Under the pieces are notes generated by a model. The model was not told the origin of the DNA. It did no database searches and saw only the letters and a list, made by a program, of their open reading frames with translations. Position numbers and translations under genes: made by a program. A stretch of 13,240 bases of DNA, taken from assembly GCA_035518875.1 (NCBI GenBank), contig DATIXD010000090.1, positions 1-13,240 on the forward strand, in the 5' to 3' direction. This stretch comes from DATIXD01 sp035518875. Lineage in GTDB: Bacteria; Pseudomonadota; Gammaproteobacteria; Methylococcales; Methylococcaceae. Shown in pieces: positions 7,430-13,240 of this stretch (positions within the stretch are counted from its first letter, which is position 1; every line of letters starts with the position of its first letter).

Positions 7430-10184
7430 CAAAATCGTAAGAAACGATTTTGGACAGCCAAAGGCTGGTCCGAAGGACGAACCCCAGGGAGGGGGGCCGC
7501 AAATCGAGATCGACGGCAACAACTATCCGGCCAGGATCGGGGAGAACCTGCTGCAATCCTGCCTTTCCCTGGGTCTGGACCTGCCTTATTTCTGCTGGCA
7601 TCCGGCGATGGGCTCGGTCGGAGCCTGCCGCCAGTGCGCGGTGATCCAGTATCACAACCCTGAGGATACCCACGGCCGATTGGTGATGGCCTGCATGACG
7701 CCCGTCACCGAAGGCATGCGAATCTCACTCCAACATCCGGATGCCAGCCGTTTCCGCGCCGAGATCGTCGAACTCTTGATGACCAACCATCCCCACGACT
7801 GCCCGGTCTGTGAGGAAGGCGGAGAATGTCATCTGCAGGACATGACGGAGATGACCGGCCATACCTTCCGAGAGTATCGGGGCAAGAAAAGAACCCACCG
7901 CAACCAATACCTCGGGCCTTTCATCAATCATGAGATGAATCGCTGCATCGCCTGTTACCGGTGCGTCCGCTATTACCAGGATTATTGCGGAGGCCACGAC
8001 CTGCAGGTATTCGCCGCCCACAACCATGTCTACTTCGGGCGTCACGAGGATGGCGTGCTGGAGAACGAATTCAGCGGAAACCTGGTCGAGGTGTGTCCCA
8101 CCGGCGTGTTCACCGACAAGACCTTCAGCCGGCATTACACCCGCAAGTGGGACTTGCAGAGCGCACCCTCGGTTTGCGTCCATTGCGCCTTGGGCTGCAA
8201 TACCAGCCCGGGCGAGCGTTACGGCAGTTTGCGGCGCATCGTCAACCGCTATCATGGGCAGATCAACGGCTATTTCCTCTGCGACCGGGGGCGTTTCGGT
8301 TACGATTTCGTCAACGGCGAGCGCCGGATCCGCCAGCCTTTGTTGCTCAACCAGCCGCCCCTGGGCATGAAAGGCGCTGGGAATTATTTCTCCAAGCTGC
8401 TGGACAAGGCAGGCGGAACGATCGGCATCGGCTCGCCCAGGGCCAGCCTGGAAACCAACTTCGCCTTGCGGGAACTGGTGGGCGCCGACAACTTCTATCT
8501 GGGGTTGGCGGATAGCGAATACGCGAACATCCGAACCGTGTTGGAAATTCTGCAAACTAGCCCCGTGCGCGTCGTCTCGTTGCACGAAGCCGAACAGGCC
8601 GACGCCGTGTTCATCCTTGGCGAAGATGTCAGCGACACCGCGCCACGCCTGGCTTTGTCCCTGCGGCAAGCGGTGCGTAGCCGATCCTACGCAATCGCCG
8701 ACCGGCTGAAGATCCCCCGCTGGCAGGATGCCGCCGTGCGTGAAGCGGCTCAACAGGAAAAAAGTCCGCTATTCGTGGCCAGCTGCGCACCGACCCGGCT
8801 GGACGACGTGGCGGCGCAAACCTTCCGCGGCGCACCGGAGGATTTGGCGCGCCTGGGCTTTGCCGTGGCTCACTGTTTGCACCCCAAGGCACCAGCTGTC
8901 GCCGATCTCGCCCCCGAACTCGACGAACAGGCCGATTCGATCGCGCAGGCGCTTGCTTCGGCCAAACGACCCTTGATCGTTTCAGGGGTAGGTTGCCAGA
9001 ACGAGGCCGTCATCCGGGCGGCCACGCAAGTCGCCCGGGCGCTTTCGGCCTCGCGGAAAAACGCGCCCGCCGACGTCCACTTTGTCGTTCCCGAGTGCAA
9101 TAGCCTTGGCTTGGCCCTGCTGGGCGGGCATTCCCTGGCCGATGCCTTCGCCGCGATTGATCAGGGCAAGGCGGATACGGTCGTCGTGCTGGAGAACGAT
9201 CTCTACCGGCGCGCTGAACAAGAAAGCGTCGACCGATTCCTGGCCGGTGCCAAGCAAGTAATCGTGATCGATCACATCCTTCACGAAACTGCCAAAAAAG
9301 CCCAGATGGTCTTGCCCGCAGCCACCTTTGCCGAAACCGAAGGCACCCTGGTCAGCAGCGAAGGACGGGCGCAGCGTTTCTTCAAGGTGTTTCCGCCGGC
9401 CGGCGACTGTCAGGACAGTTGGCGTTGGCTGGGCGACGCCGGCCGGAAGACCTGGCGCAGCGTCGACGAAGTCATCCGGGACTGTGCCGAAGCTTTGCCC
9501 GTCTTCAAGCTGATTGCGCAGGCGGCCCCTGACTCGGGATTTCGCATCGTTGGCCAGAAAATCCCGCGCCAGCCGCAGCGCTACAGCGGCCGCACCGCCA
9601 TGCTTTCAAACCTTCGCATCCACGAACCGAAGCAGCCGGTGGATCCGGATTCGGCCCTGGCTTTTTCCATGGAGGGGACACAGCACGCGCCTCCATCGCT
9701 CAATCCTTTCGTTTGGGCGGCCGGCTGGAATTCCAATCAGGCGGTGAGCAAATTCCAGGACGAAATCGGCGGGCCTCTGCGCGGCGGCGATCCCGGCGTG
9801 CGCCTGATCGAGCCGAAACCAAGCAAGGCTCCCCCCTGGTTTACCCCGCCGTCCGTTCCCGCCAGTACCGCGCGGCTGAAGCTGGTTCCACTGCAACACA
9901 TCTTCGGCAGCGAGGAATTGAGCATGCTTTCCGCGCCCCTGGCAGAGCGGGCGCCTGCGCCTTACCTCGCCCTGCATCCCGAGGATGCAGCCCAACGCGG
10001 CCTGGCCGCCGGCGACCGGGTTCCGGTGGCTCTGGCCGGAGCGGAGTATGTGTTGCAGGTGCTGGTTCTGCCGGGCTTGGCCCGCGGCGTGGCAGGAATT
10101 CCCTTCGGCCTGCCGGAGCTGCCTTGGTTCGACACGGCAGCGGCATTTTGGGATTACCAGGCGGGTAATAGCAATGAAGGCTAG
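7422..10184 (+). CDS. nuoG: NADH-quinone oxidoreductase subunit G (clusters N1b, N4, N5, N7)
   Basis: NuoG is the large iron-sulphur subunit that wires NADH-derived electrons towards NuoI and NuoB. The 920-aa product is of the long E. coli type. Ligands in order: N1b Cys58, Cys69, Cys72, Cys91; N5 His123, Cys127, Cys130, Cys136 (H-x3-C-x2-C-x5-C); N4 Cys175, Cys178, Cys181, Cys225; and the off-pathway N7 cluster Cys252, Cys255, Cys259 with Cys287 in YFLCDRGR. From about residue 300 it continues as the degenerate molybdopterin-oxidoreductase-like domain (IGIGSPRASLETNFALREL; VVVLENDLYR; EGRAQRFFKVF). Compared with E. coli NuoG there is an N-terminal extension of about 25 residues before QIEIDGNNYP, encoded by unusually palindromic DNA. 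No alternative in-frame start follows, so the extension appears to be translated. Confidence 0.96.
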   Translation: MPDKIVRNDFGQPKAGPKDEPQGGGPQIEIDGNNYPARIGENLLQSCLSLGLDLPYFCWHPAMGSVGACRQCAVIQYHNPEDTHGRLVMACMTPVTEGMRISLQHPDASRFRAEIVELLMTNHPHDCPVCEEGGECHLQDMTEMTGHTFREYRGKKRTHRNQYLGPFINHEMNRCIACYRCVRYYQDYCGGHDLQVFAAHNHVYFGRHEDGVLENEFSGNLVEVCPTGVFTDKTFSRHYTRKWDLQSAPSVCVHCALGCNTSPGERYGSLRRIVNRYHGQINGYFLCDRGRFGYDFVNGERRIRQPLLLNQPPLGMKGAGNYFSKLLDKAGGTIGIGSPRASLETNFALRELVGADNFYLGLADSEYANIRTVLEILQTSPVRVVSLHEAEQADAVFILGEDVSDTAPRLALSLRQAVRSRSYAIADRLKIPRWQDAAVREAAQQEKSPLFVASCAPTRLDDVAAQTFRGAPEDLARLGFAVAHCLHPKAPAVADLAPELDEQADSIAQALASAKRPLIVSGVGCQNEAVIRAATQVARALSASRKNAPADVHFVVPECNSLGLALLGGHSLADAFAAIDQGKADTVVVLENDLYRRAEQESVDRFLAGAKQVIVIDHILHETAKKAQMVLPAATFAETEGTLVSSEGRAQRFFKVFPPAGDCQDSWRWLGDAGRKTWRSVDEVIRDCAEALPVFKLIAQAAPDSGFRIVGQKIPRQPQRYSGRTAMLSNLRIHEPKQPVDPDSALAFSMEGTQHAPPSLNPFVWAAGWNSNQAVSKFQDEIGGPLRGGDPGVRLIEPKPSKAPPWFTPPSVPASTARLKLVPLQHIFGSEELSMLSAPLAERAPAPYLALHPEDAAQRGLAAGDRVPVALAGAEYVLQVLVLPGLARGVAGIPFGLPELPWFDTAAAFWDYQAGNSNEG
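7430..7452 (+). repeat. perfect 9-bp hairpin at the 5' end of nuoG
   Basis: CAAAATCGT (7430-7438) and ACGATTTTG (7444-7452) are exact reverse complements around the loop AAGAA. The stem begins one base after the nuoF TGA and covers codons 3 to 11 of nuoG. Being AT-rich, it contrasts with the GC-rich surroundings. Confidence 0.85.
7452..7478 (+). repeat. second, overlapping hairpins within the nuoG N-terminal extension
   Basis: GGACAGCC (7452-7459) and GGCTGGTCC (7463-7471) pair around AAA with one bulged G. Alternatively GTCC (7468-7471) pairs with GGAC (7475-7478) around GAA. The two pairings use the same GTCC and exclude each other, and the first abuts the 7430-7452 hairpin. Confidence 0.6.
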
Positions 10185-10274
10185 AAGTTGCCTTAGACCT
10201 ACACACGCCTTCGAATATCAAAGTCTCCCGTCGCAAGGGGCGCTGCGTGGGGGCGATCAAACAAGGCCTTACCC
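10185..10274. other. nuoG-nuoH intergenic gap with fragment shared with the nuoJ-nuoK element
   Basis: Ninety bases without a supported gene in an operon that otherwise has gaps of 3-60 bp or overlaps. TGGGGGCGATCAAA (10248-10261) is the exact reverse complement of 12488-12501 in the nuoJ-nuoK gap. A short stem AAGGC/GCCTT (10177-10181 with 10190-10194) spans the nuoG stop. The weak nuoH Shine-Dalgarno AAGG (10263-10266) is at the right end. No convincing terminator or promoter was seen. Confidence 0.6.
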
Positions 10275-11234
10275 ATGACCATCGGCTCACCCCTGAACAT
10301 CGCCGGCATCCTGCTCTCGGTCATCACCGTCTCCGCCCTGTTGATCTGGGTGGAGCGGCGCCTGATCGCCATCTGGCAGGATCGCCTGGGGCCCAACCGG
10401 GTCGGTCCCCTGGGACTGATGCAGGTGGCGGCGGACATGATCAAGATTTTCTTCAAGGAAGACTGGATTCCTCCTTTCGCCGACAAGCCGGTCTTTCTGA
10501 TGGCGCCGGCCATCATCATGATGACCATGCTGCTCGGCTTCGTGATCGTGCCCTTCGCGCCGGGCATTGGCATCATCGATTTCAATTTCGGCCTGCTTTA
10601 CTTCTTCGCCCTGTCCTCGCTCTCGGTCTATAGCCAGGTGCTGGCAGGCTATGCATCCGCGAACAAATACGCCTTGCTGGGGAGTCTCAGAGCCGCTGCG
10701 CAGACTATCAGCTATGAAGTGTTCATGGGCCTGTCGGCCATGGGCGTGGTGATGCTGTCCGGTACTTTCAATTTGCGGGAGATTGTGGAGGCGCAGCGGG
10801 ACGGTTGGTTTTTCCTGCCGCAATTCTTGGGTCTTTTGACCTTCACCGTGGCCGCGGTCGCCGAGAGCCATCGCGGTCCGTTCGACCTGCCCGAGGCCGA
10901 GCATGAAATCATCGCCGGTTTCCATACCGAATACTCCGGCATGAAGTTCGGCATGTTCTTCGTCGGCGAATACCTTGGCGTGACACTGAATTCGGCCCTG
11001 GTCGTCACCCTGTTTTTCGGCGGCTGGCTGGGACCCTCGTTCCTGCCGCCTTTGCTCTGGTTCATGCTCAAGACCTCGGTCTTGATCGCCTTCTTCATTC
11101 TCATCCGGGCGGCCCTGCCGCGGCCCCGCTACGACCAGTTGATGGCATTCGGCTGGAAAGTGATGTTGCCGCTGACGCTGTTGAACATCATCGTCACCGG
11201 GGGTGTAGCCTTGATGATGCAGGACGGGGGATAA
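10275..11234 (+). CDS. nuoH: NADH-quinone oxidoreductase subunit H
   Basis: NuoH is the membrane subunit that forms most of the quinone-access channel and links quinone reduction to proton pumping. The 319-aa protein has about eight hydrophobic helices. Family hallmarks are WVERRLIAIWQDRLGPNRVGP near the N-terminus, DMIKIFFKEDWIP (54-66), the SYEVF segment with Glu148, and the acidic loop FDLPEAEHE with Asp204, Glu207, Glu209 and Glu211, followed by EYSGMKFGMFFVGEY. The C-terminal RAALPRPRYDQLM is also conserved. An in-frame stop at 10194-10196 and the absence of other start codons after it fix the start at ATG 10275, with only a weak AAGG 8 nt upstream. NuoI begins 3 nt after its stop. Confidence 0.96.
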   Translation: MTIGSPLNIAGILLSVITVSALLIWVERRLIAIWQDRLGPNRVGPLGLMQVAADMIKIFFKEDWIPPFADKPVFLMAPAIIMMTMLLGFVIVPFAPGIGIIDFNFGLLYFFALSSLSVYSQVLAGYASANKYALLGSLRAAAQTISYEVFMGLSAMGVVMLSGTFNLREIVEAQRDGWFFLPQFLGLLTFTVAAVAESHRGPFDLPEAEHEIIAGFHTEYSGMKFGMFFVGEYLGVTLNSALVVTLFFGGWLGPSFLPPLLWFMLKTSVLIAFFILIRAALPRPRYDQLMAFGWKVMLPLTLLNIIVTGGVALMMQDGG

Positions 11235-11237
11235 TCG

Positions 11238-11753
11238 ATGTTCAGTCAGTTGCGCACGCTCTGGACCGTCTTGCGGCATACCTTCATGCCGGCGGATACC
11301 GTCCAGTATCCGGAGGAGAAACCGGCGCTGTTTCCGCGCTACCGCGGCCGGATCGTCCTGACCCGCGACCCGGACGGACAGGAACGCTGCGTCGCCTGCA
11401 ACCTGTGCGCGGCAGCCTGCCCGGTCGACTGCATTGCACTACAGAAAACCGAGGATGAGACCGGCCGCTGGTATCCGGAATTCTTCCGCATCAATTTCTC
11501 CCGCTGCATCCTCTGCGGTCTCTGCGAGGAAGCCTGTCCGACCTATGCCATCCAGCTCACCCCCGACTTCGAGATGTGCGAATACGACCGCCGCAACATG
11601 GTTTACGAAAAGGAACACTTGCTGATTCAGGGCACCGGCAAATACCCCGGCTACAACTTCTATCGCGTTGCCGGAAAAGCCATCGGAGGCAAGGACAAGG
11701 GTGAAGCGGAAAATGAAGATCGGCCCATCGATATCAGAAGTCTGCTGCCCTAG
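11238..11753 (+). CDS. nuoI: NADH-quinone oxidoreductase subunit I (clusters N6a and N6b)
   Basis: NuoI is the 8Fe ferredoxin-like subunit that carries electrons from NuoG to cluster N2 in NuoB. The 171-aa protein has an N-terminal amphipathic segment, then two complete C-x2-C-x2-C-x3-CP motifs: Cys51, 54, 57, 61 (CVACNLCAAACP) and Cys90, 93, 96, 100 (CILCGLCEEACP). As in the family, the fourth cysteine of each motif serves the opposite cluster. The C-terminus (KAIGGKDKGEAENEDRPID) is charged and variable. A GGGGGA run that includes the end of nuoH serves as the Shine-Dalgarno, 6 nt before the ATG. Confidence 0.96.
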   Translation: MFSQLRTLWTVLRHTFMPADTVQYPEEKPALFPRYRGRIVLTRDPDGQERCVACNLCAAACPVDCIALQKTEDETGRWYPEFFRINFSRCILCGLCEEACPTYAIQLTPDFEMCEYDRRNMVYEKEHLLIQGTGKYPGYNFYRVAGKAIGGKDKGEAENEDRPIDIRSLLP

Positions 11754-11784
11754 GGCCGGCCATCAACAACAAGAAGGGGTCGCT

Positions 11785-12288
11785 ATGGAACTGGTTTTAT
11801 TCTATCTGTCCGCCCTGATCGCGGTGGGCTCCACCCTCATGGTAGTCATTCAGGTCAATGCGGTCCATGCGTTGCTCTACCTCATCGTGTCGCTGCTGGC
11901 TTCCGGCTTCATTTTTTATTTGTTGGGGGCTTATTTTGCCGCGGTTCTGGAGGTGATCATTTACGCGGGCGCCATCATGGTGCTGTTCGTATTCGTAGTG
12001 ATGATGCTGAATCTCGGGCAAAAGACCATCGCCCAGGAAAAGAGCTGGCTCTATCCCGGAATCTGGCGCGGCCCCGTAATCCTGAGTTCTCTGCTGTTGC
12101 TGGAATTGGTCTACATCTTGGCGCGGACCCCTACCGGCAGCGCCGGGCAGGTGGTCGATTCCAAAAGCGTGGGCATCGCCCTGTTCGGCCCCTATTTGCT
12201 GACGGTGGAAGCGGCTTCCATGCTCCTGCTGGCCGGACTGGTGGGTGCCTATCATTTGGGGCGACCACTGAAGGCAAAGGGTGATTGA
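11785..12288 (+). CDS. nuoJ: NADH-quinone oxidoreductase subunit J
   Basis: NuoJ is a five-helix membrane subunit packed against NuoA, NuoH and NuoK. The product from ATG 11785 is 167 aa, slightly shorter than E. coli NuoJ. The diagnostic third helix VIIYAGAIMVLFVFVVMML carries the Tyr-Ala-Gly stretch found in all NuoJ proteins; the preceding AVHALLYLIVSLLASGFIF and the last helix AASMLLLAGLVGAYHLG also fit. The frame remains open upstream into nuoI, but AAGGGG (11774-11779) lies 5 nt before 11785 and the conserved hydrophobic N-terminus begins exactly there. Normally nuoJ and nuoK are adjacent or overlapping; here a 342-bp gap follows. Confidence 0.95.
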   Translation: MELVLFYLSALIAVGSTLMVVIQVNAVHALLYLIVSLLASGFIFYLLGAYFAAVLEVIIYAGAIMVLFVFVVMMLNLGQKTIAQEKSWLYPGIWRGPVILSSLLLLELVYILARTPTGSAGQVVDSKSVGIALFGPYLLTVEAASMLLLAGLVGAYHLGRPLKAKGD

Positions 12289-12319
12289 CAGGGAACTTCA
12301 GCCGTATGCCCGAAGACAC

Positions 12320-12330
12320 TGAACAATCAG
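12320..12330 (+). repeat. left copy of imperfect direct repeat flanking the nuoJ-nuoK element
   Basis: TGAACAATCAG here and TGAACTAATCAG at 12602-12613 differ by one inserted T. They bracket the hairpin-rich segment and could be a decayed target-site duplication, although the length is also compatible with coincidence. Confidence 0.4.
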
Positions 12331-12422
12331 TTCTTTCCCCTTAATGGGGGGATCGTAATAGCGTTCTCCAGAGGGACAAATCCCCCGGAAGCGGATTTGG
12401 TCGCTCGAAGAGCGCTCGCAGA

Positions 12423-12447
12423 GTTTCGGGCAGGATTGCCCGGAAAC
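12423..12447 (+). repeat. GC-rich hairpin in nuoJ-nuoK element
   Basis: CGGGCA (12427-12432) and TGCCCG (12437-12442) pair around GGAT. The stem is extended by GTTT/AAAC with one bulged G at 12443. It is one of the strongest stems of the segment, and no U-tract follows. Confidence 0.8.
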
Positions 12448-12463
12448 ATTGGGTGGGGTGAGG

Positions 12464-12488
12464 AGAAATCAAAAATCCTTTGATTTCT
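12464..12488 (+). repeat. perfect 10-bp AT-rich hairpin in nuoJ-nuoK element
   Basis: AGAAATCAAA (12464-12473) and TTTGATTTCT (12479-12488) are exact reverse complements around AATCC, with two further G-T pairs possible outside. Only two more T residues follow the stem, so it is a poor terminator. Its right edge runs straight into the 14-nt sequence shared with the nuoG-nuoH gap. Confidence 0.85.
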
Positions 12489-12513
12489 TTGATCGCCCCC
12501 ATCCTGACGGACA

Positions 12514-12536
12514 CAACAGACCATCCCTGTCTGTTG
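12514..12536 (+). repeat. perfect 8-bp hairpin in nuoJ-nuoK element
   Basis: CAACAGAC (12514-12521) and GTCTGTTG (12529-12536) are exact reverse complements with the loop CATCCCT. The CCTTC/GAAGG hairpin starts two bases later. Confidence 0.85.
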
Positions 12537-12601
12537 CCCTTCGGGGGAAGGAACAAGGCTTCTACGACCCCCTCCGTTGGGGGGAGTCTGATGGCCCAAG
12601 A

Positions 12602-12613
12602 TGAACTAATCAG
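12602..12613 (+). repeat. right copy of imperfect direct repeat flanking the nuoJ-nuoK element
   Basis: TGAACTAATCAG matches 12320-12330 except for one extra T. If the sequence between the copies is removed together with one copy, nuoJ and nuoK would be separated by only about 60 bp, with the nuoK Shine-Dalgarno GAAGG (12619-12623) kept in place. Confidence 0.4.
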
Positions 12614-12630
12614 AAAAAGAAGGCCTTTTC

Positions 12631-12939
12631 ATGACACAAATCCCCATGCAGCACGCACTGGCGCTGGCCGCGATCCTGTTTTCCCTGGGACTGGTCGGGC
12701 TTTTGGTGCGGCGCAACCTGATCGTCATGCTGATGTCCGTGGAGATCATGCTGAATGCGACGGGGATCGCCTTCATCGCCGCCGGTTCGCGCTGGGGGCA
12801 GGCGGACGGGCAAATCATGTTTCTGATGATCTTGACCCTGGCGGCGGCGGAGATCGGCGTGGGTCTGGGATTGGTCATGCAAATCTATCGCCGTTTTAAA
12901 ACCCTGGATGCCGACCGGCTCAGTGAAATGCAAGGTTAG
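12631..12939 (+). CDS. nuoK: NADH-quinone oxidoreductase subunit K
   Basis: NuoK is a three-helix membrane subunit related to MrpC that contributes to one proton channel of complex I. The 102-aa product aligns along its full length with E. coli NuoK. The two key buried glutamates are present: Glu38 in MSVEIMLNA and Glu74 in TLAAAEIGVGL (Glu36 and Glu72 in E. coli). Other shared features are LVRRNLIVML, AGSRWGQADGQ and the C-terminal RLSEMQG. GAAGG (12619-12623) lies 7 nt before the ATG. It is intact despite the unusual element upstream, so any polarity effect would be on expression and not on sequence. NuoL starts 8 nt after its stop, with AGGAG overlapping the stop codon. Confidence 0.96.
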   Translation: MTQIPMQHALALAAILFSLGLVGLLVRRNLIVMLMSVEIMLNATGIAFIAAGSRWGQADGQIMFLMILTLAAAEIGVGLGLVMQIYRRFKTLDADRLSEMQG

Positions 12940-12947
12940 GAGAACTC

Positions 12948-13240
12948 ATGCTGAACCTGTTGTGGCTCGTTCCTCTGTTCCCCTTGGCGGGTTTCCTTGC
13001 CCTGGTTTCGACCGAAGGCAAACTGCCGAAGCGCTACGTGCCCTGGATCGGGGCGGGCTCCGTCGGCCTTTCGGCGCTGCTGGCCGCGGCCATCGGCTTC
13101 GATTTCCTGAGCGACCCTCCGGCGAATCAGGTTTTCCGGCAATTCCTCTGGGACTGGATGGCGGTGGCCGACTTCCATGCCCCCTTCGCCTTGTACCTCG
13201 ACGCTTTGTCCCTGAACATGCTGTTCGTCGTCACCGGCGT
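12948..13240 (+). CDS. nuoL: NADH-quinone oxidoreductase subunit L (3' end outside window)
   Basis: NuoL is the distal antiporter-like proton-pumping subunit of the complex I membrane arm. Only the first 97 codons are in the window. The N-terminus (MLNLLWLVPLFPLAGFLALV) is a membrane helix. A second helix follows (GAGSVGLSALLAAAIGFDF), then the periplasmic-side segment FLWDWMAVADFHAPFALYLDALSLNMLFVVTGV, which matches the family pattern W-x-W-M-x-V-x-D-F … LDxLSLxML-x-VVTGV. AGGAG (12938-12942) sits 5 nt before the ATG. Full-length homologues exceed 600 aa, so most of the gene lies to the right, presumably followed by nuoM and nuoN. Confidence 0.94.
   Translation, partial: MLNLLWLVPLFPLAGFLALVSTEGKLPKRYVPWIGAGSVGLSALLAAAIGFDFLSDPPANQVFRQFLWDWMAVADFHAPFALYLDALSLNMLFVVTG

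Larger units (their letters stand above)
12331..12601. repeat. hairpin-rich intergenic element between nuoJ and nuoK, possible MITE-like insertion
   Basis: About 270 bp with no supported gene. It contains at least eight successive inverted repeats: TCCCC/GGGGA (12336-12352), GGGA/TCCC (12373-12384), CGCTC/GAGCG (12402-12414), a ~10-bp stem with one bulge (12423-12447), a perfect 10-bp stem (12464-12488), a perfect 8-bp stem (12514-12536), CCTTC/GAAGG (12538-12551) and CCCCC/GGGGG (12568-12583). Both ends are a C-run, short spacer and G-run, giving crude terminal inverted repeats (CGAT-C-run against CGAC-C-run). Imperfect direct repeats lie on both sides. No transposase is encoded. It resembles a non-autonomous palindromic repeat, but a structured operon RNA is an alternative. 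Transcription of nuoK and nuoL must either cross it or start within it; no clear promoter was seen inside. Confidence 0.6.

Noticed and set aside
10287..11279. 330-aa minus-strand open frame opposite nuoH
   Set aside because: It is antisense to a clearly conserved gene; its His/Gln/Glu-rich translation is typical of a shadow of membrane-protein codons.
12464..12490. Intrinsic terminator ending the nuoA-J transcript
   Set aside because: The stem is AT-rich and only two extra T residues follow the perfect 10-bp stem; essential nuoK and nuoL lie downstream with no obvious new promoter, so efficient termination here is unlikely.
12327..12599. Minus-strand open frames of 90 aa and 71 aa within the nuoJ-nuoK gap
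   Set aside because: They are composed of the palindromic repeats, have low-complexity Pro/Ser/Arg content, show no ribosome-binding site and no recognisable domain, and are best explained as chance frames through GC-rich hairpin DNA.
10263..12627. The octamer palindrome AAGGCCTT covers the ribosome-binding sites of both nuoH (10263-10270) and nuoK (12620-12627), suggesting shared control
   Set aside because: The same octamer also occurs inside mutS (1958-1965) and nuoCD (5341-5348) as ordinary Lys-Ala-Phe codons, so two upstream occurrences are weak evidence.

Overview
The window is a single co-directional stretch of bacterial chromosome of about 13.2 kb. It is GC-rich and every supported gene is on the + strand. 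It holds the 3' part of mutS, a small Cys-rich protein gene, and then the first eleven genes of a respiratory complex I operon in the order nuoA-B-CD-E-F-G-H-I-J-K-L, with nuoL cut by the right edge. Three features point to a gammaproteobacterium: the fused nuoCD gene, the long NuoG that carries the extra N7 iron-sulphur ligands, and close similarity to the Escherichia coli proteins recalled from memory. A type I methanotroph or similar environmental lineage is possible, but the sequence alone does not fix a genus.

Layout. 2-2362: MutS without its N-terminal mismatch-reading part. 2363-2476: a 114-bp gap with a plausible sigma70-type promoter. 2477-2743: an 88-aa protein with two CxxC pairs. 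2798-5664: nuoA, nuoB and nuoCD (membrane anchor and quinone-reducing connecting fragment). 5679-10184: nuoE, nuoF and nuoG (NADH-oxidising arm), tightly packed with 1-nt and 8-nt overlaps. 10275-13240: nuoH, nuoI, nuoJ, nuoK and the start of nuoL (membrane arm plus the NuoI electron wire). Together the nuo products oxidise NADH, pass electrons through FMN and a chain of Fe-S clusters to quinone, and pump protons. The remaining NuoL, and NuoM and NuoN, should lie to the right.

The coding content is ordinary. The unusual material is non-coding or interrupts the operon's normal compactness. (1) A 342-bp gap separates nuoJ from nuoK. It is filled by a run of at least eight small inverted repeats and flanked by an imperfect 11/12-nt direct repeat, which looks like a small inserted palindromic or MITE-like element, or a structured RNA, inside the operon. 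(2) The 90-bp nuoG-nuoH gap shares a 14-nt sequence with that element in inverted orientation. (3) The first ~25 codons of nuoG form an N-terminal extension relative to E. coli NuoG, and the DNA encoding it is itself a chain of hairpins, starting with a perfect 9-bp stem one base after the nuoF stop. No tRNA, rRNA, CRISPR array or transposase gene was seen.
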